From assembly GCA_910580045.1 (NCBI GenBank), contig CAJTXF010000014.1, forward strand, positions 1 through 21,592: a stretch of 21,592 bases of DNA, read 5' to 3'. The notes under the pieces are model-generated. The model was not told the DNA's origin and ran no database searches. It saw only the letters and a list, made by a program, of their open reading frames with translations. Positions 13,574 to 21,227 of the stretch are shown in pieces. This DNA comes from an uncultured Eubacteriales bacterium. Its GTDB lineage: Bacteria > Bacillota > Clostridia > Oscillospirales > Acutalibacteraceae. The first letter of the stretch is position 1, and each line of letters starts with the position of its first letter. Made by a program: the position numbers and the translations under genes.

Positions 13574-14270
13574 ATTTCACCACCTGGTACACGCAGACAG
13601 TGTGCAGCACACTGCCTGCCAGCACAAACAGGTGAAATACTGAGTGCATATAAGGCACCCGCTTCCCCATGCCATACAGGATTGCGCCCACAGTGTAGAG
13701 CACGCCCCCAATCAGCAGGCACCAGAACCCCACTGGGCCCGCGTTTTGCCGCAGGGTGCCCATGGCCAGCACCACCACCCAGCCCATGGCCAGGTAGCAC
13801 ACCATGGAGAAGATTTTGAACCGCTCCACGCTTACCGCGTTCAGCACCACGCCCAGCACAGCCGCGGCCCATACCACCCCGAACATTGCCCAGCCCTGGG
13901 CCCCTCCCAGGCACACCAGGGTGATGGGGGTGTAGGTCCCGGCAATCAGCAGGAAAATGGTGCAGTGGTCCAGAGAGCGGAACACCAGCTTGGCCCGGTT
14001 CAGCCCCAGTCCGTGGTAGATGGCAGAGACAGCATACAGGGCAATCATGGCCCCCCCATACACCCCCACGCTGGCCAGGGTCAGGGGGTCCCGGCGGCAG
14101 GTTATCAGCAGGAGCACCAGCGCTCCCACAGCCAGCAGGGCCGAGGCCCCGTGGGACACGCTGGAGAAGATTTCCTCCCCCAAAGAGTATCTGGGCAGGC
14201 CCATGGCCTCACACCGGTCCCGGCGGGCCTGTGCAGAGCATATAGTTTTCATCTTGAGTGTATTTTCCAT
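13572..14270 (-). CDS. Hemolysin III / PAQR family membrane protein
   Basis: The 232-residue protein has seven hydrophobic segments and the family's conserved polar motifs: EEIFSSVSHGASA near the start, AIYHGLGLNRAKLVFRSLDH in the middle, GTYTP, and the C-terminal HSVFHLFVLAGSVLH, whose histidines with the earlier His and Asp form the expected metal site. Bacterial relatives (YqfA, HlyIII) are integral membrane proteins of uncertain function; the hemolysin name is historical. The start at MENTLKMK has AAGGAG 9 bases upstream. It is transcribed alone from the promoter at 14334-14362 and converges on the cysS operon. Confidence 0.9.
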   Translation of the reverse strand: MENTLKMKTICSAQARRDRCEAMGLPRYSLGEEIFSSVSHGASALLAVGALVLLLITCRRDPLTLASVGVYGGAMIALYAVSAIYHGLGLNRAKLVFRSLDHCTIFLLIAGTYTPITLVCLGGAQGWAMFGVVWAAAVLGVVLNAVSVERFKIFSMVCYLAMGWVVVLAMGTLRQNAGPVGFWCLLIGGVLYTVGAILYGMGKRVPYMHSVFHLFVLAGSVLHTVCVYQVVK

Positions 14271-14333
14271 ATTCCAGCGCTCCTTTCGGCTCAGAAAGTT
14301 TATTATATAGTTTTCAAAACTGTTTATAAGGAT

Positions 14334-14362
14334 ATTATATACCATGCACTCTGAAAACGCAA
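14334..14362 (-). promoter_or_regulatory. Sigma-A promoter of the hemolysin III gene
   Basis: On the minus strand, TTGCGT (14357-14362) and TATAAT (14334-14339) are 17 bases apart. The -10 is perfect. It lies about 64 bases upstream of the start codon in an AT-rich stretch and faces away from the riboswitch promoter at 14522. Confidence 0.65.
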
Positions 14363-14521
14363 GGGGTTTTGAAAATTTTATGGGGAGCTCTCCTGCCCCT
14401 GATTCTTCCCCCGCAGCGCAGAAAAATGCCTGGCCCGGGGTGTTTTTCGTGTTCCCCCGCCCGTGGGACAGGGGAACACAGATGATTGTCTCTGTGATTT
14501 GGACAATCCCCCTTTCCCCCC

Positions 14522-14550
14522 TTGACAAATCCCTCCAAAGGGAGTATGAT
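14522..14550 (+). promoter_or_regulatory. Sigma-A promoter of the TPP riboswitch / thiT transcript
   Basis: TTGACA (14522-14527) and TATGAT (14545-14550) are 17 bases apart, about 35 bases ahead of the TPP aptamer. The -35 is perfect and the -10 has one mismatch. Confidence 0.8.
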
Positions 14551-14584
14551 AAAGTCGAAAAATGAAATTCAGCAGGCAAGAGCT

Positions 14585-14697
14585 TGCTGAAGGGGAGCCG
14601 TACATTGGCTGAGAGGAGCAAAAAGCTGGCACAACTGGCACAGCTTGAGAGCTTAAACCCTAAGAACCTGATGCGGATAATGCCGACGGAGGAAGCA
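14585..14697 (+). promoter_or_regulatory. TPP riboswitch (THI element)
   Basis: The two conserved halves of the thiamine pyrophosphate aptamer are plain: CTGAGAGG (14609-14616) after GGGGAGCC, and GAACCTGATGCGGATAATGC (14664-14683) after AAACCC. TGCT (14585-14588) and AGCA (14694-14697) can close the outer stem. The third stem region (14618-14655) is longer than minimal, with an internal repeat of CTGGCACA. It precedes a terminator hairpin and thiT, so TPP binding should favour termination and turn off thiamine uptake. The family assignment rests on established TPP-aptamer motifs. Confidence 0.96.
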
Positions 14698-14786
14698 TTT
14701 CATTTTCTTTGCACAGCAGCAAAAGGCCGCTGGGCCGCTTTTTGGCGAACCCGGCAGCTGTTTGCTCTGCTGAAAAGAATGCTTTC

Positions 14787-14825
14787 GCGCTGCCTGGATT
14801 TTCCCGGGCAGCGCTTTTCATTTTT
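14787..14825 (+). terminator. Riboswitch-controlled terminator before thiT
   Basis: GCGCTGCCTGG (14787-14797) pairs with CCGGGCAGCGC (14804-14814) through 11 bp including one wobble, followed by TTTTCATTTTT. It lies about 90 bases after the aptamer and 33 bases before the thiT start, the normal place for the expression platform. An A/T hairpin (about 14824-14844) follows directly. Confidence 0.8.
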
Positions 14826-14857
14826 CAAAAAAATATTTTTTGAAAGGGAAGAAGCAT

Positions 14858-15502
14858 ATGAACAACCAAATCCAACGCCCCAAGCCCGCTGTGCGGGCCA
14901 ATGTCCAGAACCTGGCCCTGGCAGGGCTGCTGATTGCCCTGGGCACCATCTTATCCTTTTTGAAGCTATTCGACTTGCCCTACGGGGGCTCAGTCACCAT
15001 CTGCGGCATGCTGCCTGTGATGGTGTTCGCCTACCGGGCGGGGCCCAAGTGGGGGCTGGGGGCCGGGCTGGCGTTCAGCGTGCTGCAGCTGCTGTTCGGC
15101 CTGGACGCCTTGAAGGGGGTCAGCGGGGCCACAGTGGCGGGCTCCATTTTCCTGGACTATCTGCTGGCCTTTACGGTGCTGGGGCTGGCGGGCCTGTTCC
15201 GGGGCAGGCTGAAAAGCCACCCCGCCGCTTTCACCTTGGGATGTCTGGTGGCCGGGCTGCTGCGGTACCTGTGCTCGTTTTTGTCCGGGTGGATTCTGTG
15301 GAGCGAGTACGCGGACGCGGCCTTCTCCCCCTTGCTGGCAGGTATGAGCGGCCAACAGCTGGCCTGTTTCTACTCCCTGGTGTACAATGGGGGCTATATG
15401 ATTCCGGAGATTCTTATCACCTGCCTGGCAGGGTTTTTGGTGATGAAGTTCGCGGGAAAGCAGATTTTGAAGGGTACGGAGGATTCGTTAGGCAGGGGCT
15501 AG
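14858..15502 (+). CDS. thiT: Thiamine ECF transporter substrate-binding protein ThiT
   Basis: ThiT is the S-component that captures thiamine at the membrane and works with the shared ECF module (EcfT and two EcfA ATPases), which is not in this window. The 214-residue protein has about six helices. It carries YGGSVTICGMLPVM (about 43-56) and AYRAGPKWGLGAG, which match the family's signature after the first helix, plus aromatic and acidic residues in GWILWSEYA that fit the thiamine pocket. Family members are usually about 190 residues; the extra length is an N-terminal polar tail (about 25 residues). The ATG has AAAGGG upstream; an upstream in-frame TTG at 14840 lies in the hairpin and is unlikely. 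The TPP riboswitch upstream agrees with the assignment. Its stop overlaps the stop of the converging AraC gene. Confidence 0.93.
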   Translation: MNNQIQRPKPAVRANVQNLALAGLLIALGTILSFLKLFDLPYGGSVTICGMLPVMVFAYRAGPKWGLGAGLAFSVLQLLFGLDALKGVSGATVAGSIFLDYLLAFTVLGLAGLFRGRLKSHPAAFTLGCLVAGLLRYLCSFLSGWILWSEYADAAFSPLLAGMSGQQLACFYSLVYNGGYMIPEILITCLAGFLVMKFAGKQILKGTEDSLGRG

Positions 15503-16428
15503 TCGTCCTTTTTCCGGATGGGCAGCCAGAATTTCCACTCCGGCAGAAGCTGTTCTGAGCCTTGGCCAGTGAACCACTGCTGGGGGAATATATGCTCCTC
15601 CAAGTAAATCCGGCCCTCAAAGTCCAATTCATACTCCCCCATGTCCACCATGCAGGCGTAGACCGTCTGGGAGGCGTTTTTCATGGAGAGGCCAATGTCA
15701 ATCGCGCCGTCGTCGGAATACTCGTTCAGCACCACATCCCCCACAAGAAACACACCCTGCGGCGCATCCACCACCTGGGCCCCCAGAAATGTATCCCCCT
15801 CTCCCTCACCGCTGTGCAGGAGCATCATGGCCCAGTAGGGATGGGGCCCTTCCTCTGAATTGGCCGGGTGGTGCCCTATGGGCGCGTATCCAATATACCG
15901 CCTTGCGGCATAGTCCTTCAGCGACTGGATTGCCCACCGGCGCATCTGGCTCCAGGCCTGGGTCTCCGGCTCCTCACAGTCCGCGTAAAACCCAACGGCC
16001 CTGCAATGGCTCAGCTCCTCCATGCGCACCAGGGGCCTCTCTCCCAGCAGAGTATTGCCCTCCCGTATTTTGATTTCCATCCGGATGGGCGGGAATTCCC
16101 TGGTGGGCCCGCCCTTTCTGGCCTGGGTAGGCGCTATGCCGTGAAAAGCCCGGAAGGTCCTGGCAAAGCCCTCTGGGGATTCATAGCCGTACTTTGCCGC
16201 CACGTCAATGATTTTCATATCCGTGCCTTTAATGTCCCCAGCGGCCAGGGCCATTCTCCGGCAGCGCACATATTCCCCTATAGTCATGTCGCTCATAAAG
16301 GCAAACATCCGCTGAAACCTGGTCAGGGAAGAGCAGGCAATCCGGGCAGCTGTGGGGTAGTCTATGGTCCCCGCAAGGTTTTCTTCTATATAGTCCAGCG
16401 CGGCGTTCATTTTTTCCAGCCATTCCAT
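15499..16428 (-). CDS. AraC-family regulator with GyrI-like effector domain
   Basis: The 309-residue protein has an N-terminal AraC/XylS DNA-binding domain (about residues 5-105) with two helix-turn-helix units, seen in AARIACSSLTRFQRMFAF and in IIDVAAKYGYESPEGFARTF. A GyrI-like/BacR ligand-binding domain follows (about 115-305). In Firmicutes this order (Rob/BltR-like design) often senses drugs or other small hydrophobic compounds and activates efflux genes. The ATG at 16426-16428 has AAAGGAG 9 bases upstream; an in-frame extension upstream would cross the promoter. The nearby drug-exporter operon, transcribed away from it, is a plausible target, but no binding site was identified. It converges on thiT, sharing CTAG at the stop codons. 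Confidence 0.9.
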   Translation of the reverse strand: MEWLEKMNAALDYIEENLAGTIDYPTAARIACSSLTRFQRMFAFMSDMTIGEYVRCRRMALAAGDIKGTDMKIIDVAAKYGYESPEGFARTFRAFHGIAPTQARKGGPTREFPPIRMEIKIREGNTLLGERPLVRMEELSHCRAVGFYADCEEPETQAWSQMRRWAIQSLKDYAARRYIGYAPIGHHPANSEEGPHPYWAMMLLHSGEGEGDTFLGAQVVDAPQGVFLVGDVVLNEYSDDGAIDIGLSMKNASQTVYACMVDMGEYELDFEGRIYLEEHIFPQQWFTGQGSEQLLPEWKFWLPIRKKDD

Positions 16429-16488
16429 GGTACAGCACTCCTTTGCATTTGTCAGAGGGTCCGCCTCAAGGGCGTCAACGATACATAC

Positions 16489-16497
16489 AGTATACCA
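16489..16497 (-). promoter_or_regulatory. Extended -10 promoter of the AraC-type gene
   Basis: On the minus strand TGGTATACT forms an extended -10 element (TGnTATACT) about 60 bases before the start codon. No good -35 is present at normal spacing, which fits a promoter that needs an activator or relies on the extended -10. Confidence 0.45.
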
Positions 16498-16578
16498 TAT
16501 TCCTGCCTGGATTTCCGTGCAAAAAAAGCACACTGCCGCAAGAGTTTCCAGAATCCCTGGTAGGTAATTGAACATGAA

Positions 16579-16746
16579 GCTGAGCCAAGCAGTCCGCCAT
16601 TGGCAATGCGCTCAGCTGTGCCTATGGCTTCATCAAGCCGCGGATTCTCCACGAAATCTGCCAGGGTCTGGACATAGATTAGCTGACGTTCTTCTCCTCC
16701 CCGCTGTTCGAGGAGGGAAAGCAGCCCGATGAAAAAATAACGCGCC
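16579..16746 (-). pseudogene. Possible gene remnant
   Basis: On the minus strand a frame of about 55 codons reads like real protein: it includes YFFIGLLSLLEQRGGEERQL, then IYVQTLADFVENPRLDEAIG and TAERIANGGLLGSAS, with codon choice like its neighbours. The frame has no good start and no ribosome site. Downstream it runs on into sequence that holds the AraC promoter and no longer looks coding. The best reading is a fragment of a lost gene, but I do not recognise the family. It could also be a chance open frame. Confidence 0.3.
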
Positions 16747-16752
16747 CCACCC

Positions 16753-16781
16753 TTGACATTCCTCTAAGAATAGTGTAGAAT
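16753..16781 (+). promoter_or_regulatory. Sigma-A promoter of the ABC exporter operon
   Basis: TTGACA (16753-16758) and TAGAAT (16776-16781) are separated by 17 bases. The expected start near 16788 leaves an unusually long leader of about 178 bases before the first gene. Confidence 0.8.
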
Positions 16782-16800
16782 AAACCAACCTCTCCATTTG

Positions 16801-16930
16801 CGCAGAGCCGTGTACGTTGCACGGATTACCGGCGCAGTACGCCTTGGGGGCCGTTCTCCGTGTCTGAACGGCGCCCAGGTGTGCTGTGCCTTTTTCACGC
16901 CCGGGACAGGCCCTCTCCGGGGCCTGTCCC
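16801..16930 (+). promoter_or_regulatory. Structured leader of the ABC exporter operon
   Basis: Four hairpins follow one another: CCGTG with CACGG (16808-16824), GGCG with CGCC (16831-16843), GCCGTTC with GAACGGC (16850-16872, extendable by GGG/CCC past a mismatch), and GGGACAGGCCC with GGGCCTGTCCC (16903-16930, 11 perfect bp). A TTTTT run at 16891-16895 lies before the last one. A GTG-started frame of 41 codons (16810-16935) covers the whole array but has no ribosome site. The related B. subtilis exporter bmrCD is controlled by a translated attenuating leader, so a drug-responsive leader is plausible. I could not match it to a known riboswitch class. Confidence 0.5.
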
Positions 16931-16965
16931 GCTGAGACCATCCCACATATTAAATGAGGTAGTAC

Positions 16966-18765
16966 ATGAAGAAAAAGAACTCGACTAAAAAAACCAGCAT
17001 CCTCCGCTTTTACCCCTACACCAAGGGGCTGCGGGGCTCCTTCCTCCTGGCCGCCGCCACGGTAATCCTGTCCTCCCTGGCCAACTATATGACTCCTCAG
17101 GTCATCCGGGTCACAGTGGACTCTGTTATCAACGACGAGCCCTTCCGGCTGCCGGGCTTTCTGACCGGCTGGCTCCAGGCCATTGGGGGCCGGGACTTTC
17201 TCCGGGAACATATCATCATCTGTGCAGGGGCTGCCCTGCTGTTCGCTGTCATCGCGGGGGTGACCAACTATCTCTCCCGCACAAGCCTGGCCAAGGCCAG
17301 TGAAAGTACAATCAAGCGGGTGCGGGACACCCTGTTCGGCCATATCCAGCGGCTGCCCTATGCCTGGCACAACTCCCACCAGACCGGGGACATTATCCAG
17401 CGGTGTACCCAGGATGTGGAGCTTATCCGCAACTTCGTCAACGACCAGCTGATGACCGTGGTGCGCACAGTGCTGGCCATTGCCATCTCCCTCACCCTGA
17501 TGTTCATGATGAACGTGCAGCTCTCCCTGCTGGTGCTGGCCTTCATCCCCATTGTGATGGGCTTCTCTATGGTGTTCTTCATTTTGGTGGGCAAGAAATT
17601 TGAGCGCGCGGACGAGACCGAGGGCCAGCTCACCGCCCTGGTGCAGGAGAACCTGACCGGCGTGCGGGTGGTCCGGGCCTTTGGCCGGGAGCGCTTTGAA
17701 ATCGAGCGGTTCGGCAAAAAGAACCAGGAGTTCGCGGACCTGTGGAGCAGGCTGGGGCAGATTTTGGGGGTGAACTGGGGCCTGGGCGAACTGTTCGCGG
17801 GCCTGCAGGCCCTGGCCGTGATAGTGGCAGGGGTCTTCTTCGTAGAGAGGGGCGCCATCACCCAGGGGGAGTTCCTGGCCTTTACCGCCTATAACTCCAT
17901 GCTGGCCTGGCCTGTGGCCCAGCTGGGCCGCATCCTCAGCGAGCTGAGCAAGACCTCCATCAGCGCCACCCGCATCTTTGACATTCTGGACACCCAGGAG
18001 GAGCAGGACTGCGCCGCGCCCACCACGCCTCCCCTGGACGGGGATGTGGTGTTTGACCACGTGAGCTTTGGCTACAGCCAGGGTGTGGACGTGGTGGAGG
18101 ACGTGAGCTTCACTGTCAAGGCCGGAACCACCTTCGGCATTCTGGGGGCCACAGGCAGCGGCAAGTCCACCTTGATGTACCTGCTGGATAGGCTCTACGA
18201 GCTGCCCCAGGGCCAGGGCACCATCTCCATTGGCGGGGTGGACATCCGGCAGATGAAGCTGGAGCACCTGCGCCGGGGCGTGGGCATGGTGCTCCAGGAG
18301 CCCTTCCTGTTCTCCAAGACCTTCCGGGAGAGCATTGCCGACGGGGCTGGCCGCCAGGATTTGGACACGGTCCGGCGCTATGCCCGGATGGCGGTGATTG
18401 ATGACGCCATTGAGAACTTTGCCCAGGGCTATGAGACCCCCATCGGCGAGCGGGGCGTGACCATCTCCGGCGGGCAGAAGCAGCGGGTGGCCATTGCCCG
18501 GATGCTCATGCAGGACACGCCCATCAAGGTGTTTGACGACTCCCTCTCCGCAGTGGATATGGAGACAGACGCGAAAATCCGCCAATCCATCCAGGAGAAC
18601 GTCCGGGGCACCACTATCCTGATTGCCCACCGCATCACCACCCTGATGAACGCGGACCAGATTCTGGTGCTGGACAAGGGCCGGGTGGCCCAGCTGGGCA
18701 CCCATCAGGAGCTTATCGCCCAGGACGGGATTTATAAAAAGATTTATGAGATGCAGAAGTCGTAA
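16966..18765 (+). CDS. ABC exporter half-transporter, degenerate-site subunit
   Basis: This 599-residue protein has a six-helix exporter membrane domain (about 25-325) fused to an ATPase domain (about 355-599). Motifs are Walker A GATGSGKST (394-402), a canonical signature SGGQ (501-504), Walker B VFDDSLSAVD where the catalytic position is Asp525 instead of Glu, and the H-loop His555. An Asp there with an intact signature is typical of the first partner in heterodimeric exporters such as BmrC of BmrCD or TM287 of TM287/288. It should pair with the 613-residue protein at 19251-21092 to export drugs or other amphipathic compounds. GAGG lies upstream of the ATG. It follows the structured leader and is separated from the acetyltransferase gene by 12 bases. 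Confidence 0.93.
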   Translation: MKKKNSTKKTSILRFYPYTKGLRGSFLLAAATVILSSLANYMTPQVIRVTVDSVINDEPFRLPGFLTGWLQAIGGRDFLREHIIICAGAALLFAVIAGVTNYLSRTSLAKASESTIKRVRDTLFGHIQRLPYAWHNSHQTGDIIQRCTQDVELIRNFVNDQLMTVVRTVLAIAISLTLMFMMNVQLSLLVLAFIPIVMGFSMVFFILVGKKFERADETEGQLTALVQENLTGVRVVRAFGRERFEIERFGKKNQEFADLWSRLGQILGVNWGLGELFAGLQALAVIVAGVFFVERGAITQGEFLAFTAYNSMLAWPVAQLGRILSELSKTSISATRIFDILDTQEEQDCAAPTTPPLDGDVVFDHVSFGYSQGVDVVEDVSFTVKAGTTFGILGATGSGKSTLMYLLDRLYELPQGQGTISIGGVDIRQMKLEHLRRGVGMVLQEPFLFSKTFRESIADGAGRQDLDTVRRYARMAVIDDAIENFAQGYETPIGERGVTISGGQKQRVAIARMLMQDTPIKVFDDSLSAVDMETDAKIRQSIQENVRGTTILIAHRITTLMNADQILVLDKGRVAQLGTHQELIAQDGIYKKIYEMQKS

Positions 18766-18777
18766 GGAGGAACTGGT

Positions 18778-19209
18778 ATGTACCGTGAAATGACGGTGGC
18801 TGATACCGCTAAGGTACTTCCCCTGTATATAGACTACTATAATATCTGCGAAGGAGGCTGTTGGACGGCTGAAACCGCAGGAAAGCGTATCCGCCAGGTG
18901 TTGAGCATGAATGGCGGTTGGGGACTGCTGCTTGAAGAGGACGTCCCGGTTGGGTTCGCCATGGGTTATTTCAAACAGTATGACGACCTGTGTGCCTTCA
19001 CTCTGGAGGAAATCGTGATTGAGCGGGGCCGCCAGGGAAAAGGCTTTGGCTCCGCCCTGCTGTCAGAGGTAGAGAACCGGGTCCGCTCCCTGGGAGCGGC
19101 AGGAGTAGAACTGAGCGCCGTGAATGATGAGGCCCACCATAGGTTTTATGGCCGGGCCGGTTATGGCGATGCGAAGAATTTCGTGCTGAAAGTGAAGTGG
19201 TTCTGTTAG
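18778..19209 (+). CDS. GNAT family N-acetyltransferase
   Basis: The 143-residue protein has the acetyl-CoA binding motif A of the GNAT fold, IVIERGRQGKGFGSALL (Arg85-Gly91 forms the R/Q-x-x-G-x-G/A loop), and a motif B region with VNDEAHHRFYGRAGY near the end. It transfers acetyl from acetyl-CoA to an amine of an unknown acceptor. GGAGG lies 7 bases before the ATG. It sits between the two halves of one heterodimeric exporter, an uncommon place, and its codons (ATA, ACT, GGT) look somewhat less G/C-biased than those of the flanking ABC genes, so insertion into an older two-gene operon is plausible. It might modify the exported compound or give extra resistance to it; neither can be shown from sequence. 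Confidence 0.9.
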   Translation: MYREMTVADTAKVLPLYIDYYNICEGGCWTAETAGKRIRQVLSMNGGWGLLLEEDVPVGFAMGYFKQYDDLCAFTLEEIVIERGRQGKGFGSALLSEVENRVRSLGAAGVELSAVNDEAHHRFYGRAGYGDAKNFVLKVKWFC

Positions 19210-19250
19210 CCAGGCCAACCCTCTGTTAAATTGTGTGTAAGGAGAATTCC

Positions 19251-21092
19251 ATGGATATAGAAAAAAATCAGTTAAAACCCAAACAGCGCTTCCAGTCCTT
19301 CCGGGTGTGGGCCAAGATGCTGCCCTATATCAAGCCCTACAAGGGCCTGATGGCCATTCTGTTCACGGCCATGCTGGCGGACGCCGCCGCCTCCGTAGCC
19401 TATACCCTGCTGGCAGGGTACGTGGTGGACCGGTTCGTCAGCCCGGGCATCCATCAGGGCATTGCCCTGTTCGCCCTGGGATACCTGGGGCTGGTGCTGG
19501 TGAAGACCCTGTCCCAGCTTATCCTGGGCAGCACGGCCATCCGCATGGAGATGTATGTGGGCCGGGACATGAAACGGGATTTGTTCACCCACCTGCAGAC
19601 CCTGAGCTTTTCCTACTACAACCAGACCCCTGTGGGCACCATCGTGGCCCGGGCCCTCAACGACCCCGGCCGCATCGCGGAGAGCATCCCCTGGATGACC
19701 GTAGACGGCGTCTATTGCAGCGTGTACATTCTGGCCTGCCTGGGGGCCATGCTGGTCATCAACTGGCGGCTGGGCCTGCTGGTGCTGTCCGTGGTGCCCT
19801 TTATCGCGGCGTTTACCTACTTCTTTGAGAAGCGCATCCTCAAGGTGAACCGCCAGGTGCGCAAAATCAACGCCGAGATTACCCGCCACTATAACGAGGG
19901 CATCTCCGGCGCGAAGACCTCCAAGACCCTTGCGATTGAGGACAAGAACCTGCAGAGTTTCCAGGAGGTCTCGGGCAATATGCGCCGCACCAGCATCCGG
20001 GCCGTGGCTTTGGACGCGACCTATGTGCCGGTGGTCAGCTTCCTGACCGCCTTGGCCGTGTCCTTTGTGATTGCCGGGGGCGGGCACTCGGCCATGCTGG
20101 GGGGCATCAGCATCGGCGAGCTGACCATCTTCGTCACCTTTGCCCTGCAGATTGCGGACCCGGTCGGGGCCCTGGCCTATCAGGCCACCCGGTTCGTGTC
20201 CATGCAGGCCAATATCGAGCGGGTCACAGAGCTTCTGGAGCTGGAGCCCCAAATCCAGGACAGCCCGGCAGTGGTGGAGAAGTACGGCACCAGCATGGAG
20301 CCCAAGCGGGAGAACTGGGAGCCTATCCAGGGGGACATTACCTTTGAGGACGTGACCTTCCAGTATCCGGACGGCCACGAGAACGTGCTGGAGCACTTTA
20401 ACTTACAGGTCCCCGCAGGCTCTACAGTGGCCATTGTGGGCGAGACCGGGGCCGGAAAGTCCACCCTGGTGAACCTGGCCTGCCGGTTCTTTCAGCCCAC
20501 CGGGGGCCGCATTCTCATTGACGGCAGGGACTACCGGGAGCGGAGTATGCTGTGGCTGCACAGCAATATCGGCTATGTGCTGCAGACTCCCCACCTGTTC
20601 TCCGGCACGGTGAAGGAGAACATCCGGTATGGCCGCCTGGACGCCACGGACGAGGAGATTATCGCCGCGGCCAAGCTGGTCAATGCCCACGAGTTCATTA
20701 CGCGCATGGAAAAGGGCTATGACAGCGACGTGGGCGAAGGGGGCGGCCAGCTCTCCACTGGCGAGAAACAGCTGGTGAGCTTTGCCCGGGCCGTGCTGGC
20801 AGACCCCCGCATCTTTGTGCTGGACGAGGCCACTGCCTCCATTGACACCCGGACAGAGGCATTGATTCAGGAGGCCATCTCCACCCTGCTGGCAGGCCGG
20901 ACCTCCTTCCTGATTGCCCACCGGCTCTCCACCATCCGCAAGGCGGACATGATTCTGGTGGTGCGGGACGGGAAAATCATCCAGCGGGGCGCCCATGAGG
21001 AGCTGATGGAGCAAGGGGGCTACTACGCGGATTTGTACAACAAGCAGTTTGAGACCGAGCGCACACAGGCTGCTTTCCAGCAGGGCGGATAA
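19251..21092 (+). CDS. ABC exporter half-transporter, catalytic-site subunit
   Basis: The 613-residue protein carries a six-helix exporter domain (about 25-330) and an ATPase domain (about 365-600). It has Walker A GETGAGKST with Lys403, a Walker B ending FVLDEATASID (Asp525, catalytic Glu526) and H-loop His557. Its signature is degenerate, LSTGE (501-505) instead of LSGGQ. Together with the other subunit, which has an Asp Walker B and a normal signature, this gives one hydrolysing and one degenerate ATP site, as in BmrCD and TM287/288. I chose the ATG at 19251 over an in-frame GTG at 19233 because AAGGAG lies 6 bases before it. It ends the operon and is followed by a strong terminator. Confidence 0.94.
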   Translation: MDIEKNQLKPKQRFQSFRVWAKMLPYIKPYKGLMAILFTAMLADAAASVAYTLLAGYVVDRFVSPGIHQGIALFALGYLGLVLVKTLSQLILGSTAIRMEMYVGRDMKRDLFTHLQTLSFSYYNQTPVGTIVARALNDPGRIAESIPWMTVDGVYCSVYILACLGAMLVINWRLGLLVLSVVPFIAAFTYFFEKRILKVNRQVRKINAEITRHYNEGISGAKTSKTLAIEDKNLQSFQEVSGNMRRTSIRAVALDATYVPVVSFLTALAVSFVIAGGGHSAMLGGISIGELTIFVTFALQIADPVGALAYQATRFVSMQANIERVTELLELEPQIQDSPAVVEKYGTSMEPKRENWEPIQGDITFEDVTFQYPDGHENVLEHFNLQVPAGSTVAIVGETGAGKSTLVNLACRFFQPTGGRILIDGRDYRERSMLWLHSNIGYVLQTPHLFSGTVKENIRYGRLDATDEEIIAAAKLVNAHEFITRMEKGYDSDVGEGGGQLSTGEKQLVSFARAVLADPRIFVLDEATASIDTRTEALIQEAISTLLAGRTSFLIAHRLSTIRKADMILVVRDGKIIQRGAHEELMEQGGYYADLYNKQFETERTQAAFQQGG

Positions 21093-21106
21093 AAGCCGCC
21101 TGCCCT

Positions 21107-21154
21107 TTGCCCCAGAGGTTGGAAAAAATTTCCAGCCCCTGGGGCAATATTTTT
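21107..21154 (+). terminator. Terminator after the ABC operon
   Basis: TTGCCCCAG (21107-21115) pairs with CTGGGGCAA (21139-21147), and the inner TGGAAA/TTTCCA pair extends the stem through a small internal loop; TATTTTT follows. It lies 14 bases after the stop of the second ABC gene. Confidence 0.88.
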
Positions 21155-21227
21155 CCCCTGCCCGGGAATCCTAGACACGCAAGCCTTTTTTGGGCCTGTA
21201 AATCTGAAAACACTGAGGTAACGCGTC

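Noticed and set aside
14584..15558. A long plus-strand frame overlapping the TPP riboswitch and thiT
   Set aside because: It starts inside the aptamer and runs out of frame with thiT, which has the correct membrane-protein pattern and ribosome site.
16764..16946. A 60-codon minus-strand frame across the exporter leader
   Set aside because: It lies opposite a consensus promoter and structured leader, has no ribosome site and gives an Arg/Pro/Trp-rich product.
16633..18705. A 690-codon open frame on the minus strand opposite the first ABC gene
   Set aside because: Its product is His/Gln/Gly-rich with no family motif, and it lies opposite a complete, motif-verified ABC gene. GC-rich third positions keep such antisense frames open.
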